From Trissonchulus latispiculum (taxonomy: Eukaryota; Nematoda; Enoplea; Enoplida; Ironidae), in assembly GCA_030248195.1 (NCBI GenBank), contig JASAND010030817.1, positions 28,903-92,902 on the forward strand: a DNA stretch of 64,000 nucleotides, given 5' to 3'. Shown one piece after another: positions 55,110 to 63,879 of this stretch (its first letter is position 1; each line of letters opens with the position of its first letter). A program made the translations under genes and the position numbers. Below the pieces are notes generated by a model. The model was not told the origin of the DNA. It made no database searches and saw nothing but the letters and a program-made list of their open reading frames with translations.

Positions 55110-58100
55110 CTATATACGTACTGGTCTTATTCTACTGGGGGCTCCCATCGCTCCCCCCCCCGCCAAAGAGCCCCCAAGAAAAGTTTCCTAGAATAAGCCC
55201 AGATATATAATCCATTGATATGTCCTGGTTTACTGCTTTTGTGTTCTTATATATATGTGTATATATATGTATATATATATATATATAGGATTTGTGCCTA
55301 ATAAATGGATAGTCTTTTATAATACGTAGCAGTCAAGTCAGATAGGAGTTAATAAATTCTCCTTTTTATTGGCTCTGCGTTGGGGCCATATGTTTTCCTT
55401 GGAAAAGAATAAAAACAGTTATATATATATGTGTGTATATATACGTATATATGAAAATCTACCTTTACGTATACATCTATATATATATATATATATATAT
55501 TTATTTAAATGGCCTAGCAACCGACCTAGTCTAATAATTTAATGGGTTAGTCTTAACTTACTCAGATTTGACTAATAGAACCTCGCTCCTTTCAAAATCG
55601 GTGCAACCTTCCCTGCTCTTTTATCTTGGGGCTTACAATGTCTGTTTTTGGTGGCAAAAGAAAAGAAAGGCAAAGAAAAAATGGTGAAAAGGAAAAAGGC
55701 TGCAAAATAATGTGGGTTCTTTTCTACGTACGTATGCACATATCCACCTTGCATTACGTACGTATATATACTTTTAGGTTAGTCGTAAATGCTGAGATTC
55801 TGTATTACGCCAAACAGTGGCCCGTGGGCGTTTTTTTTCGGAATCGGGAATTTTTGATTTTATTTTATAATCCAGAAAAGCGCCAACCCTCGGAAAAGAC
55901 GCCCAGAGGCGATATTTTGGAAACCAGATTACAATTGTTGTCTTATTACTTTTCGATAAGTTCGATAAATTTATGCTTACGGAAAACTGTCCCACTGATG
56001 CCGGTTTCCCACTGATCAGCCCAAAGCCCAAGCCAAGGATTCTATATCAGAAAAAATATATATACCTTAAAAATTCAATACGATATCTTCACTAATTTCA
56101 TTTCATGGTTAAAAAGCCTATACGAAGAACACGGAATAATCTAAAAATGCGCCCACCCCCGAAAAATCGGGTCTTTCCCATTATCCCCCCCATAGCTTCG
56201 TAGAAGTACTGAAGATGCACAATTTGACGGATTGAGTTGAAATTTGGTAGGGGTAGGTTTTCGGACCTGCTGATTTCAAAAATGCAAAAATTTTAAAAAT
56301 TTAAAAAATTTTTAAAAATTTTAAAATTTTAGTTTGGTAAGGGGGGACCAAGGGGAACCGAAAAATTTTTTGAAAAAATTTTTGTTGAAAACTTGCATAC
56401 ACCGGTTTTCTGGGGCGCTGATCACGAATCTGAACTAAGTTTTTCGATTCAGCTTTTCGTTAGCTTAATATAAGCTAAAGTTTTAAGCTAAAGATGAAGC
56501 TTATCCTGAGCTAACGAAAAGCTGAATCGAAAAACTTAGTTCAGATTCGTGATCAGCGCCCCAGAAAACCGGTGTATGCAAGTTTTCAGCAAAAATTTTC
56601 TCAAAAAATTTTTCGGTTCCCCTTGGTCCCCCCTTACCAAACTAAAATTTAAAAATTTTTAAAAATTTTTTAAATTTTTAAAATTTTTGCATTTTTGAAA
56701 TCAGCAGGTCCGAAAACCTACCCCTACCAAATTTCAACTCAATCGGTCAAAGTGTGCATCTTCAGTATAGCGCGGCGGGAAAAGAAAACCCATTCTGAAA
56801 TGCGGGAAAAGAAAACCCATCGGCAATGTGAGACAGCCATATGAGCTAGATCAGACTTTGATAGCCTATCTTAAAGAGCGTCCAAAACTACCCTAGGGGG
56901 GTGTATTATTGTAGTCTCCGGTGCTTCTCAGCAAATTTTGTGGGATATTTAAAATTTTGAAATTTTTGGTCCCAACATGAGGGTCAGACAGGGTCAACTT
57001 TGGTGTGCCACCCTGAACTACTGGAAAGACCTAGGGCAAAACGGATTATAGTTATACAGAGGATATGTCTTAATCTTCACGATGACATATGCTGTTTGGT
57101 TCTGGTGCCTGTAGTGCTACCTGGGGGTTACCTTCATTCGGCGGGAAAAGAAAACCCACATGCGGGAAAAGAAAACCCAATTTTCATAATGGAATATTTT
57201 TTAAACCATTACTAACAAAGGTCATATGAACACTTAAATTTGTGTAATAGAGCCTCCAGATTAAATTGGTGGAGGCTTTACCTGGCATCATTCCGTTATG
57301 CACAGCCCAGATGAACAAATCCTGGCATGATGCAATTTCAAGCCAAATTTGCAATTTTTACCAAATTTTGCTTATTTTTACGCTAAAACGGGTCTAGATT
57401 GGTTCAAAATACAATAAAAGCTTGCTTTCTATATGACAGCATGTTAAAACTGCAGAAAATACACAAATCCAAAAATTTTCCAAAATTTGCCTATCTTTAC
57501 GTGTTAAACATACAAAATTTTGAAATACTAATTTAGGTTACATTTTCACACAAATTTTTATATTTTTTGATGCAGACGTACTAAAAACAACCCGCTCTTT
57601 CGAATGGTGCAGCCAAAATAGTTCTGGCACCCTTCTAGCAAAAAATTCAGAATGGGTTTTCTTTTCCCGCATATGGGTTTTCTTTTCCCGCATTGGGTTT
57701 TCTTTTCCCATCTGTTTCGTCGAAAATTTCTCACTAACGGTAAGTGCTAGAGAGATGTTTTATGGCTCATTTTGAAGCTCTTCGCAAGGCCTCATGGTAG
57801 TTATCGTTAGATTTTCGATTTGTAGCTTAATAAAAAAGGTACAGCGAAAATTCGAAAATTTGGGTTTTTATTTCCCGCCGCGCTATATATACTTCTACGA
57901 AGCAGCTATGGGGGTGATAATGGGAAAGACCCGAAAAATCACCCAAATTTTGTTGGGCGTTTTGGTGGGTGAGCCACAGTTTCGCATTATACGGTATTCT
58001 TTTTAGCAATAACATAATCAGTATGCGCAAGTTATATATACAAATTATGTAAGATTTCAATAGCCTATCTTGAAGAGCGTCCATAACTGTCCTAGAACAT

Positions 58101-60483
58101 GTATTATCGTGACCGCCGCTGCATCCGTGCAAATTTTTTTGGGACTAAATTTTTGGAAGTTGGGTCCTACCACGCGGGAAAGACAAATACCTTGAGCTGG
58201 ACCAAAACGGATTATACGTGCACGTAGGGCATGTGTTGCGCTTCACGATGATATATGCCGTACTGCACTGACCCCACCGGTACTACTTGGGGGTGACTTG
58301 GAGTCAGCGAGAAAAAATAACCCATATGCGGGAATAAAAACCCACTTTTCAAAATTACAAGTTTTTCTAACCATTAGCAGCAAAGCCCAACTAATATATA
58401 CATATAGTCAAGCGGGAAAAAACCCACTTTTCAGATTTTTGGCCAGAACTTTTTAATGGTTTGAAATATCGAAATGCTGATTATACAGGTAGCTAGGCCT
58501 AGTCGTAAGCTTTCTTATGAGCTATAGAACACCTCTCTAGGGTGTGCCGTTAGCGAGAAAAATTGTCCCAAACTGGCGGGAAAAAAAACCCAATGCGGGA
58601 AAAAACCCATATGCGGGGAGAAAACCCGCCCCAAAAAATTTTTGGCAAGTTGCCAGGAGCATTTCTAACCATTCCAAATGAAAGAGCGGGTTGTTTTTAG
58701 TATAACTGCATCAAAATATATTGGTTTTGTACTAAAATTGAGGTCATATGGTCATTTGAAAATGTTGTATCTTTAACACATAAACATAGGCAAATTTTGG
58801 AAATTTTTAAAAATTGTTTATTTTCGGCAGTTTAAGCATCCTATCGTGTAGAAAACGTGTTTTTCTTGTTTTTAGAGCCAAACCAGGCCCATTTTAAGGC
58901 AAAAATAAGAAATTTTGGCTTGAAATGGCACCGTGTCCGATTTAGACCCCCTGGACCACCCATAACAGTACGAACCCAGGTAAAACCCATACCAATTTAA
59001 TCTATAGGCTCTATTAAACAAATGTATGTATTGATTTGACCTTTCCGGTCAATGGTTAGAAAAAAAATTTAATTTTGAAAAGTGGGTTTTTCCCCCGCCG
59101 TGGGTTTTTTCCCGCCAACTCCAGGTCACCCCCAGGTCGCACCGGAGGGGTCAGAGCAGTGTGACATATACCATCATGAAGCGCAACAGATGCCCTACAG
59201 GTACATACAATCCGCTTTGGTCTAAGTCTTTCCAGTAGTTCAGGGTGGCCCGGCAAAGTTTGCCAAATTTCGGCACTTGGTCGGACCAAAATTTCCAAAA
59301 ATTTCAAAGTCCCAAAAAATTTGCAGGGAAGCAGTGGGAGCTACCATAATACACCCTCCAGGGTTATTTTGAATGCTCTTCAAGATAGGCTATTAAAATC
59401 CTAGATAGCTCATACCGGTAAGCCCACACTGGGGGTGGGTTTTTTTCCCCGCATTGGCGAGTGGGTTTTTTTTCCCGCTTGACTATACATTTGTTTAATA
59501 GAGCAATAGATTAAATTGGTATAGGTTTTATTTGGCTTCGTTCTGTTTTGGGTTGTTTTGGGGTCTAAATCTGACATCGAGCGTTTGCAAGCACAATTTT
59601 CTATTTTTCTGATTATTTGTTTAGTTTTACGTACGTAAGAATGGATCTGGTTTGGTTAGAAACACAATAAAAAACACGTTTCTGTACGATGTGTACGCGT
59701 GTACTTCTTCAGGTATTTTAGGAAATTAGTTTATGCGAAAAGAATTTTATTGGATAAGCTTTCACTACAAAGTATTCTACATATCCCGGACAAGAGTCCT
59801 ATCATAAGACTGAAAGGTGTCTACAATACAGAAATAAATTTTTTGAAATTTTTCTGCAAATAGTACCGGAAAGACGTGGATTTATTATCAGAAATAGCTG
59901 AAAATTTCTACTCGAGGCCAAAGATTTTTGCGGAACTTGACGCAGAGCTCCGAAAAAAGTTGCGGAATTTTCAAAAAAAAATGCGGAATTTCGCAGTTTT
60001 TTTTCGCAAAAAAACAGCATGGGAGCCTCCCAAACATTTCGAAATTCTGTCTTTCAGAAACGTTGAGAAATGTTTTTCTAAAATCAAATTGTCAATGACA
60101 ATGTCTTAAAACGGCTGGTTTTGCTGTATCATTGGCTAACAGTTCTCTCTTTGTCACCCCAACAGGGGAGGGCTAGGCCCGAGAAACCCAGCTTTTTATA
60201 TTGTATGTAAGTAAGTAGACAGAAATTCTGATTTTGCATGACCAGCCACAATTGGAAAGCGATAGGCAATAGGGAAGCGATAGGCAATAGGGAAGTGCTA
60301 AAATTGTAAAAAATCCAGCTCTTAACGTCGGTCTTGTACAAAATGTTCTTTCGCTTTTCTCCGAGCCAATTTTACGACGATCTGAGGCACTATTGTGCAC
60401 GAAGTTAATTCTTACATCAAGTATAATTGGAATATAGGATAGGATACTATTGTAATTTAGTCCTTTTTCCCTTCAGGTATATA

Positions 60484-60519
<36 letters not shown>

Positions 60520-62648
60520 ATATATGTACGTATATATAAGTTAGAGATGCACCGGGGCCGCCACTACCGGGGCCGGGGCCGGGGCCAGGGCCTGGAAATT
60601 GGGGGTCCAAACCGAAAATTTTCATAAATTTTCTTAAAAATTCGAATTTTGCAATAATTTCTGATATACAAACGTTACTATCGGTGTTTTCATTGAAATC
60701 GGTGGGAAAACAAACGATTTGCAACACTTCTTGGCTTTCGAAATTTCAAAATTTTGGTCAAAAAAATGTCAAAAATTTACAAAATTTTGCTAATTTTTGG
60801 CCCCGAAGGCCGCCGGAAACTGGATTTTTCCGGTTTTTTTTCCCAAAAACCGGAAAAATCCGGATTCGGGGGGGGGGGGGTGAGGGACCCCTCTGGGGGG
60901 GTGAGCTCCAAGTCTGAGGGGGTGAAAACCCCCCCCAAACCCCTCCCAAGCACACGTATGGTGGAGTGGGGAAGCTCAAAAAACTGGGGGGGGGGCGTCC
61001 CCCACCCTAATAAAGAAAACCCAGTTTAAAGTCAACCGCTCCTTCGATTGGAATAGTTAAAGATGCTCTTGGCAGCGTTGCAACACAGTTTTCAGGGTGG
61101 GTTATCTTTTCCCGCATATGGGTTTTATGTTTCCACGGTGGGTGGTTTGTTCCCTCCAGTTTGGGGACATTTTTACTCACCAACGGTATTTTTAACGGGG
61201 GGGGGGGGAGCAGACCCACCCGAAATTGACCTCCCCCCCAGAAAATGCCTCCCCACCGTAATCGCCCCTTCCCTGGATTTTTGCTTTCCCCCCCCCCCCG
61301 GGATTTTTTGGGGGCCCAAATTTTTGCCAAAAATAGGCAAATTTTCAAACGTTTTCCGGCGTAGCCGTAGATGTTTTCGTAAAATGGCTATTTTTAGCTA
61401 AAATTTTCGCATTTTGAGAGCTTCATGCCTTTCTACGTGTAAAATACGCCAAAAACCAATACCAATTGTTAGCTCACATATATATATATATATATATATA
61501 TGCAAAAAAATCCCCCCACCGAAAAAACCCTAAAAATACCCTGAGGTATATATACATAGCTACAGCTCATAAAAAAGGTTACGACTAGGCTTAGCTTAGG
61601 CTTAGCTGCTTGTGTAATCAGAATTTCGATATCTCGATCCAATAAAAAGTAAGTTCTGTCCAAAAATCGAAAAAGTGGGGTTATTTTTTCCCGCTTGACT
61701 ATACTTGTGATATCGTCGGGTTTCATGCGTATATATATGGTTCATTTTATTGTTTCTAGGGTTTCTGCTGTTTAAAGAATTCTGTCAAAGCTACCTAGAT
61801 CATAAGTGCCCTCAGATTGAATTCTATGAAGCAGTAAGTTCTGCACCATACGTATATATTAAGTTTACTGATGCCAAGAGTACATAATAACTAAGAATGT
61901 CACCAGGCATTCTCCTAGTTATCACAGTAAAAACTATGCTCTGCTAGCTAATGGCTGACCCTCCCGCAAAGAAGACCCATCAGTTCAAAAGAATTCGCGC
62001 GCTATATTTGTATTCTAAAGCTCGAAGCAGGCACAAATTTTACACAGTCCCGATTTTGAAAAAATCCTGCTGGTAAGACAGTCAGAATATTGCTGGCGGC
62101 TGCCCAAAATATATACCTGAACCACTCTGTCATTGTATATTTGCTACTATTAATGGTAATTGTCTCCTGCCGGTCACCTGAAGCCGACAGGTAGAAGGTC
62201 TCCGAGCTGTCACAGGCGCCTGTGTGCCTGTATTTGTTCCGGCCGGGCCTTCTACCAGTCGGTTAGCTGCCGGCCAGTCTGTTTGGGGGACAAAATCAGA
62301 GAATAGCAGACTAGGACAACTGCTGTGCCCCCCCTCAGAATGCAGAGTCTTTTAATACGTAGCTTAGCTTTTAGTTAAGAAAAGGCTCCAAATTAGCTGT
62401 CCAGGGATTAAACCACCGAGCTTTGGATCCTGAGTAGAGCGCTCTACCACTGAGCCACATCCTCGGACAACCAGACTTGATTATTACACTAATTTCAGCC
62501 TTTCGGAGTTCACGTGAAATGCTGATATCAATGTTTTTTCTTTCAGATTAAGGAGTATGAGAGACTGGAGGCAGCGGACGAACGATTAGTGAAAGCCAGG
62601 GATATCTATGATCATCATATAATGGTGGAAATGCTTGCCCATGCCCAT
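47207..62648 (+). CDS. GRK2: G-protein-coupled receptor kinase, GRK2/3 type, 5' part (4 exons)
   Basis: Ser/Thr kinase that phosphorylates active receptors; the GRK2/3 branch also binds G-alpha-q through its RGS-homology domain and G-beta-gamma through a C-terminal PH domain (outside the window). Exons 47207-47319, 48854-48930, 61760-61833 and 62547-62648 join in frame to 122 residues with GT-AG borders. The N-terminus [20 protein letters not shown] is as in vertebrate GRK2, then [41 protein letters not shown], and the start of the RGS-homology domain. Positions used by mammalian GRK2 to bind G-alpha-q are kept at R106, D110, M114 and L118, with Tyr for F109. Kinase and PH parts lie beyond the window. 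Vertebrate GRK2 and GRK3 are paralogues, so this is the pre-duplication GRK2/3 type. Confidence 0.95.
47560..47905. mobile_element. G-run element related to the CAGGGTATTTTT family
   Basis: In GRK intron 1. It shares AATGCCAGGATTTAAGCTAAAAATAGC-type interior words with 38275-38300 (shown here in parts: GCCAGGATTTAAGC, AAAAATAGC) and ends near AAAAATACCTTG. The left tip was not identified. Confidence 0.5.
48339..48738 (+). mobile_element. Non-autonomous TIR element, 8-bp TSD (copy 2 of 2696 type)
   Basis: 400 bp in GRK intron 1, ends CAGGCGCGTAGCCAGG and CTGGCTACGCTAGTG, exact duplication CTTGTATA at 48331-48338 and 48739-48746. Very similar to 2696-3083, including the CGCGCC hairpin (48438-48456) and GGGGGGCTCCGCCCCC. 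Confidence 0.92.
48854..48930 (+). CDS. GRK2: GRK2/3 coding exon 2
   Basis: 77 bp; completes the split Ser, then [20 protein letters not shown] and FNQKL, ending with the first base of Gly. The acceptor is TTTCAG and the donor GTAGGT. This is the start of the RGS-homology domain. Confidence 0.95.
49367..49412. mobile_element. One end of a CTGGGCTTATTCTAG element
   Basis: CTGGGCTTATTCTAGGG followed by a G-run, without a partner end; abuts the SINE-like repeat. Confidence 0.5.
49420..51848 (+). mobile_element. tRNA-derived SINE-like repeat, split by a foldback
   Basis: The left part 49420-49904 starts with a B-box-like GAGGTTCGATTCCCGCC, then a CCTTGAGCAAGAAACTTAGG block and TAGTGCACGCTAAAGAACCC. 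The right part 51723-51848 ends GTAGCCCGG(CAA)n. No A box is visible, so the 5' end is missing. The (AAC)n tail matches the LINE at 4111-9441, a possible partner. The palindromic element 49905-51722 lies inside. Confidence 0.55.
49905..51722. mobile_element. Foldback element with TTCTCGGCAATG subterminal repeats
   Basis: 1.8 kb. The first ~170 bp holds about nine CATTGCCGAGAA units and the last ~180 bp the inverted TTCTCGGCAATG units. Inner arms also pair: 50090-50390 with 51260-51550 (CATACAAAATTTTATGG, AGATCTATTTACGTACG). No transposase ORF. The centre carries a GCTAACGAAAAGCTGAATCG module shared with 56510. Confidence 0.88.
51885..52312 (+). repeat. Dispersed repeat, copy 1
   Basis: Colinear with 60082-60478: ACGGCTGGTTTTGCT, CAACAGGGGAGG, CCAGCTTTTTAT, ATAGGATAGGATACTAT, CCCTTCAGGTATAT. 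Its nature is not known; both copies end at TA-rich sequence. Confidence 0.75.
52326..53650 (-). mobile_element. Hairpin-plus-satellite element, copy D
   Basis: Hairpin ATAGGGGTCGC-GGCA-GCGACCCCTAT at 52326-52351, conserved segment as in copy A, and about three ~150-bp satellite units from 53240. In GRK intron 2. It differs from copy A mainly by GCGCAAA-type repeats (52390-52440). Confidence 0.78.
53755..54899 (+). mobile_element. hAT-like non-autonomous element, GGAGCTCC subterminal repeats
   Basis: 1,145 bp with ends TAGTGATGTGCGC and GCGCACATCACTA, exact 8-bp duplication ATCTATAT at 53747-53754 and 54900-54907. CGGAGCTCCG words crowd both tips. A remnant frame at 54639-54790 is not recognised. 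Confidence 0.9.
55121..55202. mobile_element. Minimal CTGGTCTTATTCTA element
   Basis: 82 bp with ends CTGGTCTTATTCTACTGG and CCTAGAATAAGCCCAG; apparently an internally deleted member of the CTGGCTTAC family. A (TA)n run lies just upstream (55072-55105). Confidence 0.65.
55203..56150. other. GRK intron 2, no gene recognised
   Basis: AT-rich with short (TA)n. A 129-codon open frame (55626-56015) has no recognisable similarity or splice support. Confidence 0.4.
56207..56767. mobile_element. Foldback, ~260-bp near-perfect arms
   Basis: Tips TACTGAAGATGCAC and GTGCATCTTCAGTA; the arms contain TTGGTAGGGGTAGGTTTTCG and CTTGGTCCCCC. A short loop lies around 56465-56505. The inner module GCTAACGAAAAGCTGAATCG is shared with 43211 and 51072. 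Confidence 0.9.
56768..57885. mobile_element. TIR element, TAGCGCGGCGGGAAA ends, TA target
   Basis: 1,118 bp with ends TAGCGCGGCGGGAAAAG and TTTCCCGCCGCGCTA, flanked by TA. The interrupted palindrome supplies the empty site (CAGTACTTC), supporting TA duplication. The interior carries repeated GGGAAAAGAAAACCC words. Confidence 0.85.
58405..59485. mobile_element. TIR element, TAGTCAAGCGGGAAA ends, TA target
   Basis: 1,081 bp with ends TAGTCAAGCGGGAAAA and TTTCCCGCTTGACTA, flanked by TA. It contains GGGAAAAAACCC/GGGTTTTTTCCC repeats subterminally. Parts recur at 26331, 29160, 33165, 36183 and 61000-61694. No transposase. Confidence 0.85.
59720..60015 (-). repeat. Inverted copy of the 43560-43880 repeat, lacking the GC hairpin
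   Basis: Matches the complement of 43560-43880 almost throughout, but reads ACAGAAATAAATTTTTTG where the other copy has the CGCGCC hairpin inserted after ACAGAAATA. Confidence 0.85.
60082..60478 (+). repeat. Dispersed repeat, copy 2
   Basis: Colinear with 51885-52312; includes a local duplication of AGGCAATAGGGAAGCGAT (60260-60297). Confidence 0.75.
60542..60990 (+). mobile_element. hAT-like element, GGGGCC type, left end only
   Basis: Starts TAGAGATGCACCGGGGCCG with repeated GGGGCC; the matching right tip was not found. The interior runs into G/C tracts (60860-60990). Confidence 0.6.
60991..61694 (-). mobile_element. GGGAAAAACCC element fragment, interrupted
   Basis: Right end CCCGCTTGACTATA at 61681-61694. 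The body matches the complement of 58405-58740 and is split by the CAGGGTATTTTT-type element at 61184-61542. Confidence 0.65.
61184..61542. mobile_element. TIR element, CAGGGTATTTTT family
   Basis: Ends CGGTATTTTTAACGGGG and CCCTAAAAATACCCTG around C/G runs; includes a (TA)n at 61477-61501. Nested in 60991-61694. Confidence 0.65.
61760..61833 (+). CDS. GRK2: GRK2/3 coding exon 3
   Basis: 74 bp; completes Gly, then [20 protein letters not shown] and FYEA, ending in phase 0 before GTAAGT. The acceptor is TTTCTAG. Missed by ORF scanning because of its size. Confidence 0.94.
62130..62462 (-). mobile_element. tRNA-derived SINE-like repeat
   Basis: The minus strand from 62462 shows an A-box-like TGGCTCAGTGGTAGAGCG and a B-box-like GGTTTAATCCC at tRNA spacing, followed by a GC-richer body (CGGCCGGAACAAATACAGGC). 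The acceptor and T-stem do not pair, so it is a SINE head or pseudo-tRNA rather than a tRNA gene. Lies in GRK intron 3. Confidence 0.55.
62547..62648 (+). CDS. GRK2: GRK2/3 coding exon 4
   Basis: 102 bp, 34 codons, from [14 protein letters not shown] to MVEMLAHAH, phase 0, acceptor TTTCAG and donor GTAGGT. It holds the RGS-homology helix with the G-alpha-q contact positions. Confidence 0.94.
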
Positions 62649-62749
62649 GTAGGTTGAGGATTTGTGCCGTATTGCCTGGATTGCTTCCTTCCTTTGCACT
62701 GTTGAACTTGACGAAACTGAAAATTTTCTGGTGTATATCGAAACGGGTC

Positions 62750-63027
62750 AGGGCTGGGCGATTTCACCGAGACCGAGAATAGAATTCCAGGACTAGCAAT
62801 GTTAAGCTTAAATTTAGTTTCTTTCAGTTTTTTGAGGTTTAGGCCCAGTATTAAGGAGTTTAACGCATAAACATACGGTTTCCACACCTCGGTACGTAGT
62901 TAATTTTCATAAAATTGATTTAAAATTTTCGCTGAAATTTGATGTTTTAAAAAATTTTCGGTCTCGGTCCGAGACCGAAACATTTGGCTTTGGTTGAGCG
63001 AGACCGAGGTCGAGACTCCCAACCATG
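62750..63027. mobile_element. GAGACCGAG-rich TIR-like element
   Basis: Begins CAGGGCTGGGCGATTTCACC with GAGACCGAG, and ends with CGAGACCGAGGTCGAGAC and CCCAACCATG. A GGTCTCGGTCCGAGACC dyad lies near 62960. No clear duplication; a related word cluster lies at 47920-47960. Confidence 0.45.
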
Positions 63028-63322
63028 ACTAAGGTACCAATGCTTAGATAAGATGAAGGTGAAGGTTTGTCCCCTGGAGATATCTCCGTTCTGCCTATTC
63101 CCGTAGAGCCAGGAGTGTCACGTCAAATGACGAACTGTATCCGTCTGGGTTTTCTGTATGCCAAAAAAGTGGGTGGGGGGAAGCCGCCACCCCCCCCCTA
63201 CCCCCAACTTGCGGGGGGCGGGGAAGACCAAACGTGGGGGATAAGATGGGCTAAAAATGCTAGAAATACCGTAAAAATTGCGTGTTTTCCACATATACTG
63301 CTACAACTAAGCTCGAAAGTGC

Positions 63323-63879
63323 CAGTGGCGTAACATCTATCCTCATTTTTCAAAATTGCTATTCGCTCGTTTCAGGCTTTTTTCGCATCACTTATATACG
63401 TGCCAACTGAACATGCTGAAATTCTCAGAGGTACATGTTGTATATATATATATATATAAAGGCAGAGCCCCAGAAGCTGGAAAATTTTTGTAAATTGCAA
63501 CAAAAGTCATAATGAAAACGTTTAAAAAGATTAAATAACAAATCGCATAAATAAGGATTGTGCTATTTTAAACCTGTATAAATTCGCTTACTGAAACGAT
63601 TTTTGGACAACAATTTCTACAAACTTGTTATAGCATAAATGTAAAATGTTCGATCTTTGACTAAAATAGGCGAGTTTCTGGGGGCGGCAGCAGCCCCCAG
63701 CTAAAAGCCAGACCTTTTTAGAATATGGCAGAGGTGAAACCTATTTTTTCAGAGCAAATTTTGTAAAAATTGCTCGAAAATTTTATAAAATTTCCCCCGA
63801 CGAGGCAAATTTTCCAGGGGGCAATTTGGTTTCGGGGAGGTGAATTCCCTTCTCTGGCCCTCCCCTGCCTACGCGCCTG
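63323..63879 (-). mobile_element. GCGTAG-family TIR element, 8-bp TSD
   Basis: 557 bp with ends CAGTGGCGTAAC and CTGCCTACGCGCCTG, exact duplication GAAAGTGC at 63315-63322 and 63880-63887. The body is the inverse of 42429-42980. A (TA)n lies inside at 63440-63458. Confidence 0.88.

Larger units (their letters stand above)
56156..57945. repeat. Outer palindrome interrupted by a TIR element
   Basis: The left arm 56156-56206 (GGTCTTTCCCATTAT, CATAGCTTCGTAGAAGTA) is the complement of 57886-57945; its inner part is the foldback 56207-56767. The right arm is split at TA by 56768-57885. Confidence 0.82.

Noticed and set aside
55626..56015. 129-codon frame in GRK intron 2
   Set aside because: No similarity recognised; overlapping reverse frame; inside an intron.
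62376..62462. tRNA gene on the minus strand
   Set aside because: A- and B-box-like words exist, but the acceptor, anticodon and T stems do not pair; better as a SINE head.
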